Part shown: positions 15,859-23,620 of the stretch, piece by piece
How positions within the stretch are numbered: the stretch's first letter is position 1
How the letters are laid out: each line of letters begins with the position of its first letter
NCBI GenBank assembly: GCA_031550755.1
Contig: JAVBOJ010000155.1
Location: 1-25,297, forward strand
DNA: 25,297 bases
DNA from: JAVBOJ01 sp031550755
GTDB lineage: Bacteria; Bacillota; Clostridia; Oscillospirales; UBA929
Direction of reading: 5' to 3'
Program-made: the position numbers and the translations under genes
Notes under the pieces: model-generated
Databases searched by the model: none
What the model was told of the DNA's origin: nothing
Seen by the model: only the letters and a program-made list of their open reading frames with translations

Positions 15859-15881
15859 GCCTTGCGCGGGTGGGCTACAAT
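15852..15881 (+). promoter_or_regulatory. Sigma-A promoter for nfnA-nfnB
   Basis: TTGACA (15852-15857, perfect -35), an 18-base spacer and TACAAT (15876-15881, 5 of 6). Transcription should start near 15888. The ribosome site GGACGGAGG lies just before the start. This is the best promoter in the window. Confidence 0.8.
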
Positions 15882-15911
15882 GGAGAAAATCGCAAAGGAC
15901 GGAGGATGCGC

Positions 15912-16763
15912 ATGTACGAGATCTTGCAGAAAAAGCGGTACCATCCGCAGGTGGTGGGGATGGTGATCGCCGCGCCGTTGGTGGCGCGGCACGCCAGACC
16001 CGGTCAGTTTGTCATGCTGCGGGTACACGAAAAGGGCGAGCGCATCCCCCTGACCATCTCGGGCTATGACCGGGAATCCGGCACGGTGTCCATCCTGTTT
16101 CAGGAGGTCGGCAAGACCACCATGCTGCTCGGCGCACTGGAGCCGGGAGACTGCTTGCGCGATATCGCCGGGCCGCTGGGCAACCCGACGCCGCTCTCCG
16201 GCATGAAAAATGTCTGCGTCATCGGCGGGGGGCTCGGCTGCGCCATCGCCTATCCGCTGTGTACCCATCTGCACGGGAGTGGCGCGCGGGTCGATGTCAT
16301 CGCCGGGTTTCGCACCAGGGAGCTGGTGTTTTTGGAGGAGGAGCTGCGGGCCGAGTCCGACAGCACGACGGTCTGCACCGACGACGGCACCCACGGCGTT
16401 CACGGGCTGGTGACCACTGTGCTGCAAGGATTTTTCGATGAGGGGCGGGCGTATGACCATGTCATCGCCATCGGCCCGATGCCCATGATGAAATTTGTCT
16501 GCAAGCTGACCAAGGCATACAACATTCCCACCTCGGTCAGCCTCAACTCGCTGATGATCGACGGCACCGGCATGTGCGGCTGCTGCCGGGTCACGGTGGA
16601 CGGGGAGACGAAATTCGCCTGTGTGGATGGCCCGGATTTTGACGGGCACAGGGTGGATTTCGACGAGGCGCTGAGGCGCGGCGCGATTTACCGTGCGCAG
16701 GAAAAGGCGGCCATGGACGACCATATCTGCAAGCTCGGGATGGGAGGCGCGCGCCATGCCTAA
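15912..16763 (+). CDS. nfnA: NfnA-type ferredoxin-NADP+ reductase subunit alpha (FAD/NAD-binding, [2Fe-2S])
   Basis: Flavoprotein subunit of 283 residues from the family annotated sulfide/dihydroorotate dehydrogenase-like. With NfnB it forms the electron-bifurcating NADH-dependent ferredoxin:NADP+ oxidoreductase in anaerobes. The N-terminal FAD domain contains RIPLTISGYDRESG (about 44-57), the NAD domain CVIGGGLGCAIAYP (102-115), and the C-terminal iron-sulfur segment DGTGMCGCCRVTVDGETKFAC (cysteines at 222, 224, 225 and 237). The ATG at 15912 is preferred to 15906 because GGAGG directly abuts the latter. It overlaps nfnB by 8 bp. The alternative name, glutamate synthase partner subunit, cannot be excluded by sequence alone. 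Confidence 0.88.
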   Translation: MYEILQKKRYHPQVVGMVIAAPLVARHARPGQFVMLRVHEKGERIPLTISGYDRESGTVSILFQEVGKTTMLLGALEPGDCLRDIAGPLGNPTPLSGMKNVCVIGGGLGCAIAYPLCTHLHGSGARVDVIAGFRTRELVFLEEELRAESDSTTVCTDDGTHGVHGLVTTVLQGFFDEGRAYDHVIAIGPMPMMKFVCKLTKAYNIPTSVSLNSLMIDGTGMCGCCRVTVDGETKFACVDGPDFDGHRVDFDEALRRGAIYRAQEKAAMDDHICKLGMGGARHA

Positions 16764-18141
16764 TCACGCCAAGGTGAAAACCCCAATGCCCGAGCAGGAC
16801 GCCATCGTCCGCGCTGGGAACTTCTCCGAGGTGGCGCTGGGCTACACGCCCGCGCAGGCCGCCGAGGAGGCCGCGCGCTGTTTAAAGTGCAAGCACAAGC
16901 CCTGTGTGGCGGGCTGTCCCGTGGGGGTGGAGATTCCGGCTTTTATCGCCGCCGTCGAAGCGGGCGACCTAGAGCGCGCCTCGGCCATTGTCACGCGGTC
17001 GAATACGCTCCCGGCGGTCTGCGGACGGGTCTGCCCGCAGGAAAACCAGTGCGAGGCGCTGTGTGTAAGGCTCAAAACCGGCGACCCGGTCGGCATCGGT
17101 CGGCTGGAGCGCTATGTGGCCGACTGGGCCATGGCGCAAAAAAAACCGCCCTCGACCACCCAAAAAAACGGCGTCCCGGTGGCGGTGGTGGGCTCCGGCC
17201 CGGCGGGACTGTCCTGCGCGGGCGAGCTTGTCCGGCTGGGGTATGAGGTTACGGTGTTTGAGGCGTTCCACGAGCCGGGCGGCGTGCTGATCTATGGCAT
17301 CCCGGAATTTCGTTTGCCCAAGGCCATTGTCAAACGGGAAATCGAACAGCTGGAGGCCGCCGGGGTCACCTTCCGCTTCAACTGCGTCGTCGGGCGGTCG
17401 CTGACGGTGGACGATCTGTTTGCCGACGGCTTCCGCGCGGTGTTTCTCGGCGCGGGCGCGGGACTGCCCACGTTTATGAAAATTCCCGGGGAAAACCTCA
17501 ACGGGGTTTACTCGGCCAATGAATTCCTCACCCGCGTGAACCTCATGCGCGCCTTTGACCCGGACTACGACACGCCGATTTTGCCGCCACGCAGGGTCGC
17601 GGTGGTGGGCGGCGGCAATGTCGCCATGGACGCGGCGCGCAGCGCGTTGCGTCTCGGCGCGGAGCGGGTTACCGTCGTCTATCGCCGGGGTGAGGCCGAG
17701 ATGCCCGCCCGGCTGGAGGAAATCCACCACGCCCGCGAGGAGGGTGTGGCGTTTCTGCTGCTGACCAACCCGACCGAGCTGCTGGGGGATGAACACGGCT
17801 TTGTCCGCGCGATGGTGTGCGCCGAGATGGAGCTGTCCGAGCCGGACGAAAGCGGACGCCGCCGTCCGGTGCCAAAGCCGGGCAGCCGGGTGGAGCTGGA
17901 AACCGACTGTGTCATCATGGCCATCGGCTCCTCGCCCAATCCGCTGATTCGCATGACCACGCCCGACCTGCCGACTGATCGCCGGGGCTGTATTATCACG
18001 CTGAATGAGGCGGGAGAGACCGCCAAGCCCGGCGTGTTTGCCGGGGGCGACACGGTGACCGGCGCTGCGACGGTGATTTTGGCGATGGGGGCGGGCAAGG
18101 CGGCGGCCAAAAGAATAGAGGAGACAATGCGTCAGGTATAA
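16756..18141 (+). CDS. nfnB: NfnB / GltD-type NADPH oxidoreductase (glutamate synthase small-subunit family)
   Basis: A 461-residue FAD protein with N-terminal [4Fe-4S] cysteines: CLKCKHKPCVAGC (42, 45, 50, 54) and CGRVCPQENQCEALC (89, 93, 99, 103). The FAD-binding GSGPAGL begins at about 147, followed by HEPGGVLIYGIPEFRLPK, the NADPH-binding VVGGGNVAMDAARSALRLGAE, and a C-terminal GVFAGGDTVTGAATVILAMGAGK that contacts FAD. Family members are often annotated gltA or gltD; the adjacent nfnA-type gene and the absence of a large glutamate synthase subunit favour the NfnAB transhydrogenase, which trades electrons among NADH, NADPH and ferredoxin. A strong terminator follows within 5 bp. Confidence 0.9.
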   Translation: MPNHAKVKTPMPEQDAIVRAGNFSEVALGYTPAQAAEEAARCLKCKHKPCVAGCPVGVEIPAFIAAVEAGDLERASAIVTRSNTLPAVCGRVCPQENQCEALCVRLKTGDPVGIGRLERYVADWAMAQKKPPSTTQKNGVPVAVVGSGPAGLSCAGELVRLGYEVTVFEAFHEPGGVLIYGIPEFRLPKAIVKREIEQLEAAGVTFRFNCVVGRSLTVDDLFADGFRAVFLGAGAGLPTFMKIPGENLNGVYSANEFLTRVNLMRAFDPDYDTPILPPRRVAVVGGGNVAMDAARSALRLGAERVTVVYRRGEAEMPARLEEIHHAREEGVAFLLLTNPTELLGDEHGFVRAMVCAEMELSEPDESGRRRPVPKPGSRVELETDCVIMAIGSSPNPLIRMTTPDLPTDRRGCIITLNEAGETAKPGVFAGGDTVTGAATVILAMGAGKAAAKRIEETMRQV

Positions 18142-18145
18142 AAAG

Positions 18146-18174
18146 CGGGGTGTTCCGGTGATCGGAACACCCCG
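18146..18174. terminator. Bidirectional terminator between nfnB and the LRR lipoprotein gene
   Basis: A perfect 12-bp stem, CGGGGTGTTCCG, closes a GTGAT loop. A-rich sequence (AAAAAG) lies on the left and TGCTTGTTT on the right, so it can stop transcripts from both converging genes, which end at 18141 and 18182. Confidence 0.85.
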
Positions 18175-18181
18175 TGCTTGT

Positions 18182-19285
18182 TTAGTTGGCGGGCGGCGTG
18201 CAGGGCGGGCCGGAACAGGCGACAATTGTTTCAAAGGTAGCCTGGCAGACGTCACAGTACCTTGTATAAATATGGTTTTGCTTTTCCGCCTGATGTCCCG
18301 CGTCCTCATAGGAGCCGAAATTGTGTTGTTCGGTGGAGGACTGCTCGACTTTTTGGACATTCGCGCCGCAGACGGTGCAGACGTGCTTGTAGCCCACCAT
18401 CAGCGCGTGGCGCTGGTTGTTAATCGCGGCGTAGTAGTTAAAATCGATAGTTACTTTTTCATGCAGCGACTCGTCGTGTTCACAAATGAAGAGGGGGCAG
18501 GGGCGGGCCGCTGTCTGCGCCGCCGGGATATCAAGTGTATCAATATAGACGGTTCTCGTTCCATCCGCGTCAATGAGCCCCAAAAATTTCAAGTTTGGCA
18601 AACCTTCCAAAGGACTCAGATCCGTCAAAGGCACTTCTTGCACATAAAACTTTTCCAAGGTTTTCATATTGGCGAAAACATCCAACGTATCAAGATTGGT
18701 ATCAATGGAAATGAATATTGATAATTTTTTTAACTTGCCCAGTTCGTCAAAGTCGGCGATATCCATGCTGGAGAGCTCTAAATGCTCCAACGCGGACAGC
18801 TTGGAAATCCCCTTGATATCATGCAGGTCGGCGTTGGCGCACAGCAAAAGCCGGTTTAGTTTGGAAAGCCCCCCCAGATTTTCAAGCCCCTCCAGTTTGG
18901 ACAGAGAGGTACAGTACAGCTCCAACCTTTCCAGATTTCTGAAATGCGCGAAATCGGCCAGGGTCTCAAGGGGCGAGGATTTAAATCCTATCTCGGTTCG
19001 GCTTCCTCCCCCGGGGTAATACACGCGTTGGCCGGTCTCGGTTCCGATGGAGATTTCCGCCAGTTCGTTTACAATAAAGGAGTTACCGACCACTACGACC
19101 GACGTGATGCCGTCCAGATCACCGACGGTGATGTTGCCCTCGGGTTTGCCCAGCTGCGCCCGCACGGATTTTTCCACCCAAGGGTCTTTCCATCGGACTA
19201 CGGTGTTTGCGTTGGTACAACCGGAAAAAATGGAAAATAGAAAAAGAACGATAAGCGCGAGAACTCCCCCATAAATGCGTTTCAT
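18182..19285 (-). CDS. Leucine-rich-repeat lipoprotein with Cys/His-rich C-terminal tail
   Basis: Predicted surface lipoprotein of 367 residues. The signal ends in FSGC (Cys 23). The segment DPWVEKSVRAQLGKPEGNIT resembles the cap seen before LRRs in other Firmicutes LRR lipoproteins. About six irregular 21-24-residue repeats follow (about 105-240), for example LERLELYCTSLSKLEGLENL and LEHLELSSMDIADFDELGKL. The last 100 residues hold cysteines at 268, 303, 306, 344, 347, 357 and 362, including two CxxC pairs (CTVCG, CDVCQ), with several histidines, suggesting zinc binding or disulfides. AAAGGAGG precedes the ATG at 19285; an upstream in-frame start is not supported. Base composition is visibly more A/T-rich than its neighbours, so it may be accessory. 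Function unknown, probably protein binding. Confidence 0.85.
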   Translation of the reverse strand: MKRIYGGVLALIVLFLFSIFSGCTNANTVVRWKDPWVEKSVRAQLGKPEGNITVGDLDGITSVVVVGNSFIVNELAEISIGTETGQRVYYPGGGSRTEIGFKSSPLETLADFAHFRNLERLELYCTSLSKLEGLENLGGLSKLNRLLLCANADLHDIKGISKLSALEHLELSSMDIADFDELGKLKKLSIFISIDTNLDTLDVFANMKTLEKFYVQEVPLTDLSPLEGLPNLKFLGLIDADGTRTVYIDTLDIPAAQTAARPCPLFICEHDESLHEKVTIDFNYYAAINNQRHALMVGYKHVCTVCGANVQKVEQSSTEQHNFGSYEDAGHQAEKQNHIYTRYCDVCQATFETIVACSGPPCTPPAN

Positions 19286-19332
19286 GCTGTTTCCTCCTTT
19301 CGTCACAATACAAAGTGTCGGGCTCCAGTGCA

Positions 19333-19361
19333 ATAGTATCACACAACCCGAAAAAAGTCAA
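19333..19361 (-). promoter_or_regulatory. Sigma-A-type promoter for the LRR lipoprotein
   Basis: On the minus strand TTGACT (19356-19361), 17 bases, then TACTAT (19333-19338). Transcription would begin near 19326, with a leader of about 40 bases containing AAAGGAGG. Confidence 0.6.
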
Positions 19362-19405
19362 ATAAAATTCGTCATTATAGACAAAACCCCCTTGACCCAA
19401 GCCCC

Positions 19406-19435
19406 GTATTTCCCGGCAATTTCCCGCATATAGAT
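19406..19435 (+). promoter_or_regulatory. Possible sporulation sigma-E-like promoter for the M23/M50 genes
   Basis: CATATAGAT (19427-19435) resembles the sigma-E -10 (CATACAnT), and GTATTT (19406-19411) lies about 15 bases upstream as a poor -35. A TTGACC at 19392 has no matching sigma-A -10 at the right spacing. The suggestion leans on the SpoIVFA/B-like identity of the genes and is weak. Confidence 0.3.
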
Positions 19436-19464
19436 AGAGGGAAAACGAAGAGGGGGGAAGTCCA

Positions 19465-20565
19465 ATGTCCACAGCGTTTCGTCCGCTGGCGCCCATACCC
19501 CGCCGCACCAAACCGGCCGCTCCGCCGTCCGGGGAGCCGCCCGCGCCGTCCCTGTCCCGTCCGGCCGCCGGCAGGGCGGGAAAGCCGTCCGAAAAAAAAT
19601 CCTCCGGCAAGCCCGACCGCCGGATGGTGCAGCTCGTCATCTGTCTGGTCATTTTCGGGCTGGCGCTGGCGGTCAAAACCTTCTTTCCGGAGCAGGCGCT
19701 GGAGGTGCGCGCCGCGCTGTCCCAAAGCATCGGCGGCGGTGTGGATTACAAAGCCGCGCTGGCCTCGATGGGTCGGGCGCTGTCGGGCGAGGGCGAGCTG
19801 TCCGAGGTCTGGGAAGCCTTGTCCGGCGCACCCAAGAGCGAGGTGGGCGCGCCGGTGTCGCCCAGTCCCAGCCCGAGCCCGAGCTCCAGTCCCACGCCCA
19901 GCCCCAGTCCGACGCCGGAGGGTCAGGCGCGGTTTGTCGCGCCGCCGGAGGAAAGCGAGACAGGCGACCTGCCCGCCGCCTCCGGCGCGGACGCGACGGC
20001 ACTGTCGTATGACGGCGAGATGGAGGCGTTTATTGCGGCTTGGGCGGCCACGCCGCTCTCCGGCTGGGAATTTTCCCTGTCCGAAGAGGACGCCGAGGAC
20101 GACACCGCGCCGATTCCGTTCGGGTTTGTACTGCCGCCGACGGTGGATTATGCCCTGTACGACCTGCCGTTTTCCTATGTCGTGCCGGTATCGGGTACGT
20201 TTACCTCCGATTTCGGGTACCGTGACCATCCCATTCTGGGCGAGACAAAGTTCCATTACGGTGTGGATATTGCCGCCGCCACCGGCACCGGCATCCGCTG
20301 CTTTGCCGACGGAAAGGTGGAAACCGCCGGATTTTCCAATACATACGGCTATTATGTCAAGGTGATGCACAAGGACGGGTTCATCAGCTTTTACGCCCAT
20401 TGCAGCAAGCTGCTGGTGAAGGCGGGACAGACGGTCAAAAAAGGCGACAGCATCGCCCGCGTGGGCGCCACCGGGTTGGCCACCGGCCCGCATCTGCACT
20501 TTGAGGTGCGGCGGGACGACACCATTTTGAATCCCATGCAGTATGTGGGAGCGTCGCTGGCATGA
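19465..20565 (+). CDS. Membrane-anchored M23 (LytM-type) peptidase, SpoIVFA-like
   Basis: A 366-residue protein: a Pro/Lys-rich cytoplasmic N-terminus (1-54), one membrane helix (about 55-71), a spacer with a Ser/Pro repeat linker (about 132-151), and a C-terminal LytM domain (about 235-366). All expected metal and catalytic residues are present: H264 and D268 in FHYGVD, H312 in YAHCS, and H345 in GPHLHFE. In Bacillus, SpoIVFA has the same layout and holds the SpoIVFB protease inactive in the outer forespore membrane. The next gene is an M50 protease overlapping by 4 bp, so a SpoIVFA-like role is inferred. Because the active site looks intact, it may also cut peptidoglycan. GAGGGGGGA precedes the ATG. 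Confidence 0.85.
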   Translation: MSTAFRPLAPIPRRTKPAAPPSGEPPAPSLSRPAAGRAGKPSEKKSSGKPDRRMVQLVICLVIFGLALAVKTFFPEQALEVRAALSQSIGGGVDYKAALASMGRALSGEGELSEVWEALSGAPKSEVGAPVSPSPSPSPSSSPTPSPSPTPEGQARFVAPPEESETGDLPAASGADATALSYDGEMEAFIAAWAATPLSGWEFSLSEEDAEDDTAPIPFGFVLPPTVDYALYDLPFSYVVPVSGTFTSDFGYRDHPILGETKFHYGVDIAAATGTGIRCFADGKVETAGFSNTYGYYVKVMHKDGFISFYAHCSKLLVKAGQTVKKGDSIARVGATGLATGPHLHFEVRRDDTILNPMQYVGASLA

Positions 20566-21239
20566 CATGGGGACGTTTTACGCTGCACGGCGGATTTTTG
20601 ATCCTGCTGGCGGTCATGGTCTGGCTGGATACCGGACTGTTTTTGTGGATCGCGGCGGCCTCGGTACTGCACGAGCTGGGACATTTGCTGATGTTGTGGG
20701 TGTTCGGCGGCCGGGTGCGCAGACTCGAGCTGGGACTGCTCGGCATCCGCATGGAGGCCGAGGGAAGCCTCAGCTACGGTAAAGAGGTTTTAATTACGCT
20801 GGGCGGCCCGGCGGCCAGCCTGCTCGGAGCACTGGTCACCGCCCGGCTGACCTCGTTTCTCTGCTGGCCGGCGGGCTTTATCAGCGCCGGCATCCATTTG
20901 ACGTTGGGGCTGTTCAATTTGCTGCCGGTGCCGTCGCTAGACGGCGGACGCGCCCTGCGCCTGCTTCTGGAGTGGAAACTCTTGGAGGACAAGGCGCGCG
21001 CGGTCTCGCGGACGGTCGGCTGGATCACGGCCGGCGGCGTTGCGGCGGCGGGACTTGTAATTCTTCTCCAAACAGGCTATAATTTTACCTTGTTAGCCTC
21101 AGGGGGGTACGCCCTCCTGTTTATGAGCGGAGGAGACCATGGACAAGCGATTGCAAGCCGTTTTGCCCCGCGTGCAAAAGCCCGCCCGCTATGTGGGCGG
21201 CGAATACAACGTCGTCATGAAGGACAAACAGGTGGTTGA
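20562..21239 (+). CDS. spoIVFB: M50 site-2 protease, SpoIVFB-like
   Basis: Intramembrane zinc metalloprotease of 225 residues as read. The zinc motif HELGH is at 37-41 in a membrane helix, and the third ligand lies in NLLPVPSLDGGRAL (D127), the SpoIVFB version of the NPDG motif. Five to six hydrophobic segments are visible; no CBS domain is present. SpoIVFB releases pro-sigma-K in Bacillus; here the substrate is inferred from the M23 partner directly upstream (ATGA overlap). Oddity: the last 37 codons overlap the next gene by 101 bp and read as a basic, low-hydrophobicity tail. A G6 run at 21102-21107 could explain this: one G fewer would end the gene at 21126, just before the next ribosome site. 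Confidence 0.85.
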   Translation: MTWGRFTLHGGFLILLAVMVWLDTGLFLWIAAASVLHELGHLLMLWVFGGRVRRLELGLLGIRMEAEGSLSYGKEVLITLGGPAASLLGALVTARLTSFLCWPAGFISAGIHLTLGLFNLLPVPSLDGGRALRLLLEWKLLEDKARAVSRTVGWITAGGVAAAGLVILLQTGYNFTLLASGGYALLFMSGGDHGQAIASRFAPRAKARPLCGRRIQRRHEGQTGG

Positions 21240-22971
21240 CTTACGGGTCTGCTTTTGTTTTCCCGACACCTACGAGATCGGCATGTCGCATCTGGGACTG
21301 CGCATCCTCTACGGCCTGATGAATGAGGTGGACGGGGTGTGGTGCGAGCGCGCCTTCGCGCCCTGGGTCGATATGGAGGAGGAGCTGCGGCAAAACCGCC
21401 TGCCGCTGTACGCGCTGGAGAGCGGGGATTCTCTGGCCGCGTTTGATCTGCTGGCCTTTACCCTGCAATACGAGCTGTCGTACACCAATGTGCTGAATAT
21501 GCTGGATTTGGCGGGCATTCCGCTCCGCGCGGCCGACCGCGCCGAGGCGCATCCCCTCGTCATGGCCGGCGGGCCCTGCTGCGCCAACCCCGAGCCGATG
21601 GTGCCCTTTGTCGATCTCTTTGTCATCGGGGAAGGGGAGGAGGTGACCGTCGAGCTGCTGGAACTGTTTAAACAGGCCAAACGCTCCGGCGCGAGCCGGG
21701 TGGAAACCCTGCGGCAGGCCGCCGGGATCCCCGGCGTCTATGTCCCGTCGCTGTATACGGTGTCATATCACCCGGACGGGACGGTGGCCGAGATCGCGCC
21801 GCTGCCCGGTTCGCCCGAGACGGTGACAAAACGGATCGTGCGCGACCTCGACCGCGCCTATTTTCCGACCAAGCCCTTGGTGCCCAACACCGAGGTGGTG
21901 CACGACCGGGTCATGCTGGAGCTGTTTCGCGGGTGCATCCGGGGCTGCCGGTTCTGTCAGGCGGGGCACGCCACCCGCCCCGTGCGTGCCAAGAGTGTGG
22001 ACACGCTGGTGTCTCAGGGCATCGCCTCCTGCGAAAGCACCGGGTATGAGGAAATCGCGCTGACCAGCCTGTCCACCAGTGATTACAAGCCCTTGCAGGA
22101 GCTGTGCGACCGGCTGCTCACGTATACAAACCCCCGCCGGATCGGGCTGAGTCTGCCGTCGCTGCGGGCCGACTCGTTTTCGCGCGAGCTGATGGAAAAG
22201 GTCCAGTCGGTGCGCAAAAGCGGGCTGACTTTCGCGCCGGAGGCCGGTTCGGCTCGGCTGCGCGACGTCATCAACAAAAATTTAACCGAGGACGACCTGC
22301 TTTCGGCCTGTGCGCTGGCCTTTGAGGGCGGCTGGAACAACATCAAGCTCTATTTTATGCTGGGACTGCCCACCGAGACCGACGAGGACATCGAGGGCAT
22401 CGCCCACTTGGCGCAGAAGGTGTTTTACACCTGGCGGCAGCACACGAAAACAAAAGACCGCGCCGCGCGGGTGGCGGTCAGCGCCGCCTGCTTTGTGCCC
22501 AAGCCGCACACGCCCTTCCAGTGGGAGGGGCAGGTGGGGATGGACGAGCTCGACCGGCGGCAGAAGGTGCTGCGTGCCGCCATGAAAAAACAGATCACCT
22601 TTTCATGGCACGCGCCGGACACCAGCTTTTTGGAGGCGGCGTTGGCGCGGGGCGACCGCCGCGTGGCCGATGTGATTGAAACGGCCTATCGATCCGGCTG
22701 CCGGCTGGACGGCTGGGGGGAGTTTTTTTCCTTGACCAAATGGCGGGAAGCCTTTGCCGCGCAGAAGCTTTCCATGTCCTTTTACGCCAACCGCACCCGC
22801 CGGAGAGACGAGGTGTTCCCGTGGGAGCGCATCGACCTCGGCGTGTCCAGGGCGCACCTCTGGCGCGAATGCGAGCGCGCCTATCTCGGCGAGGCCTCAT
22901 CCGACTGCCGGGCGGCCTGTTCCGGCTGCGGAGCCGACAGTCTGATCGCGGGAGGTGTCTGCGATGCGTAA
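21139..22971 (+). CDS. Radical SAM protein of the TIGR03960 type (B12-binding-like N-terminal domain)
   Basis: A 610-residue protein. The beginning, RVQKPARYVGGEYN followed by FPDTYEIGMSHLGLRILYGLMN, is typical of this uncharacterised family and supports ATG 21139, which has GGAGGAG before it. Residues about 30-200 form a cobalamin-binding-like Rossmann domain (GGPCCANPEPMVPFVDLFVIGEGEE). The radical SAM [4Fe-4S] motif is CxxxCxxC in RGCIRGCRFCQAG, about 262-274, followed by the barrel (ALTSLSTSDY, FAPEAGSARLRDVINKN, LYFMLGLPTETDEDI). The cysteine-rich C-terminus (CRAACSGCGADSL) may hold another metal site. Its partner gene follows with an 8-bp overlap. The reaction is unknown; the family has been linked by context to ribosome or RNA processing genes. 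Confidence 0.9.
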   Translation: MDKRLQAVLPRVQKPARYVGGEYNVVMKDKQVVDLRVCFCFPDTYEIGMSHLGLRILYGLMNEVDGVWCERAFAPWVDMEEELRQNRLPLYALESGDSLAAFDLLAFTLQYELSYTNVLNMLDLAGIPLRAADRAEAHPLVMAGGPCCANPEPMVPFVDLFVIGEGEEVTVELLELFKQAKRSGASRVETLRQAAGIPGVYVPSLYTVSYHPDGTVAEIAPLPGSPETVTKRIVRDLDRAYFPTKPLVPNTEVVHDRVMLELFRGCIRGCRFCQAGHATRPVRAKSVDTLVSQGIASCESTGYEEIALTSLSTSDYKPLQELCDRLLTYTNPRRIGLSLPSLRADSFSRELMEKVQSVRKSGLTFAPEAGSARLRDVINKNLTEDDLLSACALAFEGGWNNIKLYFMLGLPTETDEDIEGIAHLAQKVFYTWRQHTKTKDRAARVAVSAACFVPKPHTPFQWEGQVGMDELDRRQKVLRAAMKKQITFSWHAPDTSFLEAALARGDRRVADVIETAYRSGCRLDGWGEFFSLTKWREAFAAQKLSMSFYANRTRRRDEVFPWERIDLGVSRAHLWRECERAYLGEASSDCRAACSGCGADSLIAGGVCDA

Positions 22972-23620
22972 AATGCGGCTGGTGTTCGCCAAAACGGCGG
23001 TGCACATCTCCCATCTCGATTTGATGCACATCTTCCAGCGGGCGTTCGCCCGCGCCAAGCTGCCGCTGCACTACACCGAGGGCTTCAACCCGCACCCGTA
23101 CCTCTCCATCGCGCTGCCGCTGCCGGTGGGGGTGGAGAGCGTCTGCGAGGTGCTGGATTTCGGTCTGGCCGAGGAGATCGACGAGGCCGGCGTGCCGGCG
23201 CTGGTCAATGCCGTTCTGCCCGAAGGATTGCGGGTTTTACGGGCGATGTATGCGCTCCGCCCGGTGACCGAGATCGCCTTCGCGCGGTATACGGCACGGG
23301 TGGACTGGGAGGACACGCGCCCGGACGGGACGCCGGCGTCAATACGCGCGCTGTTTGACGGGCGGCCCATCCTGCTGGAGAAAAAAACCAAACAGGGGAT
23401 GCAAAACACCGACATCGTCCCGATGATTCGGTCGATCACATGGAACGAGGACGGACAGACCGCCCTCAAGGCCGAGGCGGTGCTGGCCGCCGGCAGTCCG
23501 ACGCTGAGCCCGCTGTTTCTGGAAAAGGCTGTGGCGCAATATTTGCCGGATGTAAATTACAAATACTTTACAGCCGTTCGACAGGAGCTGCTGGACGGAC
23601 AGGGCGGCCGCTTTATATGA
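22964..23620 (+). CDS. TIGR03936-type (DUF2344) radical SAM-linked protein
   Basis: A 218-residue companion of the preceding radical SAM gene; in some genomes the two are fused. The N-terminal signature is MRLVFAKTAVHISHLDLMHIFQRAFARAKLPLHYTEGFNPHP split over residues 4-46, followed by IALPLPVGVESVCEVLDF. The C-terminal half is more variable, ending in YLPDVNYKYFTAVRQELL. The ATG at 22964 was chosen over GTG 22955 because GGGAGG lies eight bases before it. It overlaps both neighbours slightly (the amidohydrolase by ATGA). Biochemical role unknown; a substrate-presenting partner for the radical SAM enzyme is an inference from the strict pairing. Confidence 0.87.
   Translation: MRKMRLVFAKTAVHISHLDLMHIFQRAFARAKLPLHYTEGFNPHPYLSIALPLPVGVESVCEVLDFGLAEEIDEAGVPALVNAVLPEGLRVLRAMYALRPVTEIAFARYTARVDWEDTRPDGTPASIRALFDGRPILLEKKTKQGMQNTDIVPMIRSITWNEDGQTALKAEAVLAAGSPTLSPLFLEKAVAQYLPDVNYKYFTAVRQELLDGQGGRFI

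Noticed and set aside
16969..18360. A 463-codon minus-strand frame
   Set aside because: Antisense to nfnB, with low-complexity Arg/His-rich translation and no conserved motif; it also crosses the terminator at 18146-18174.
19375..20568. A 397-codon minus-strand frame opposite the M23 gene
   Set aside because: Shadow of a GC-rich gene; the Gly/Arg-rich translation lacks any signature and there is no ribosome site.
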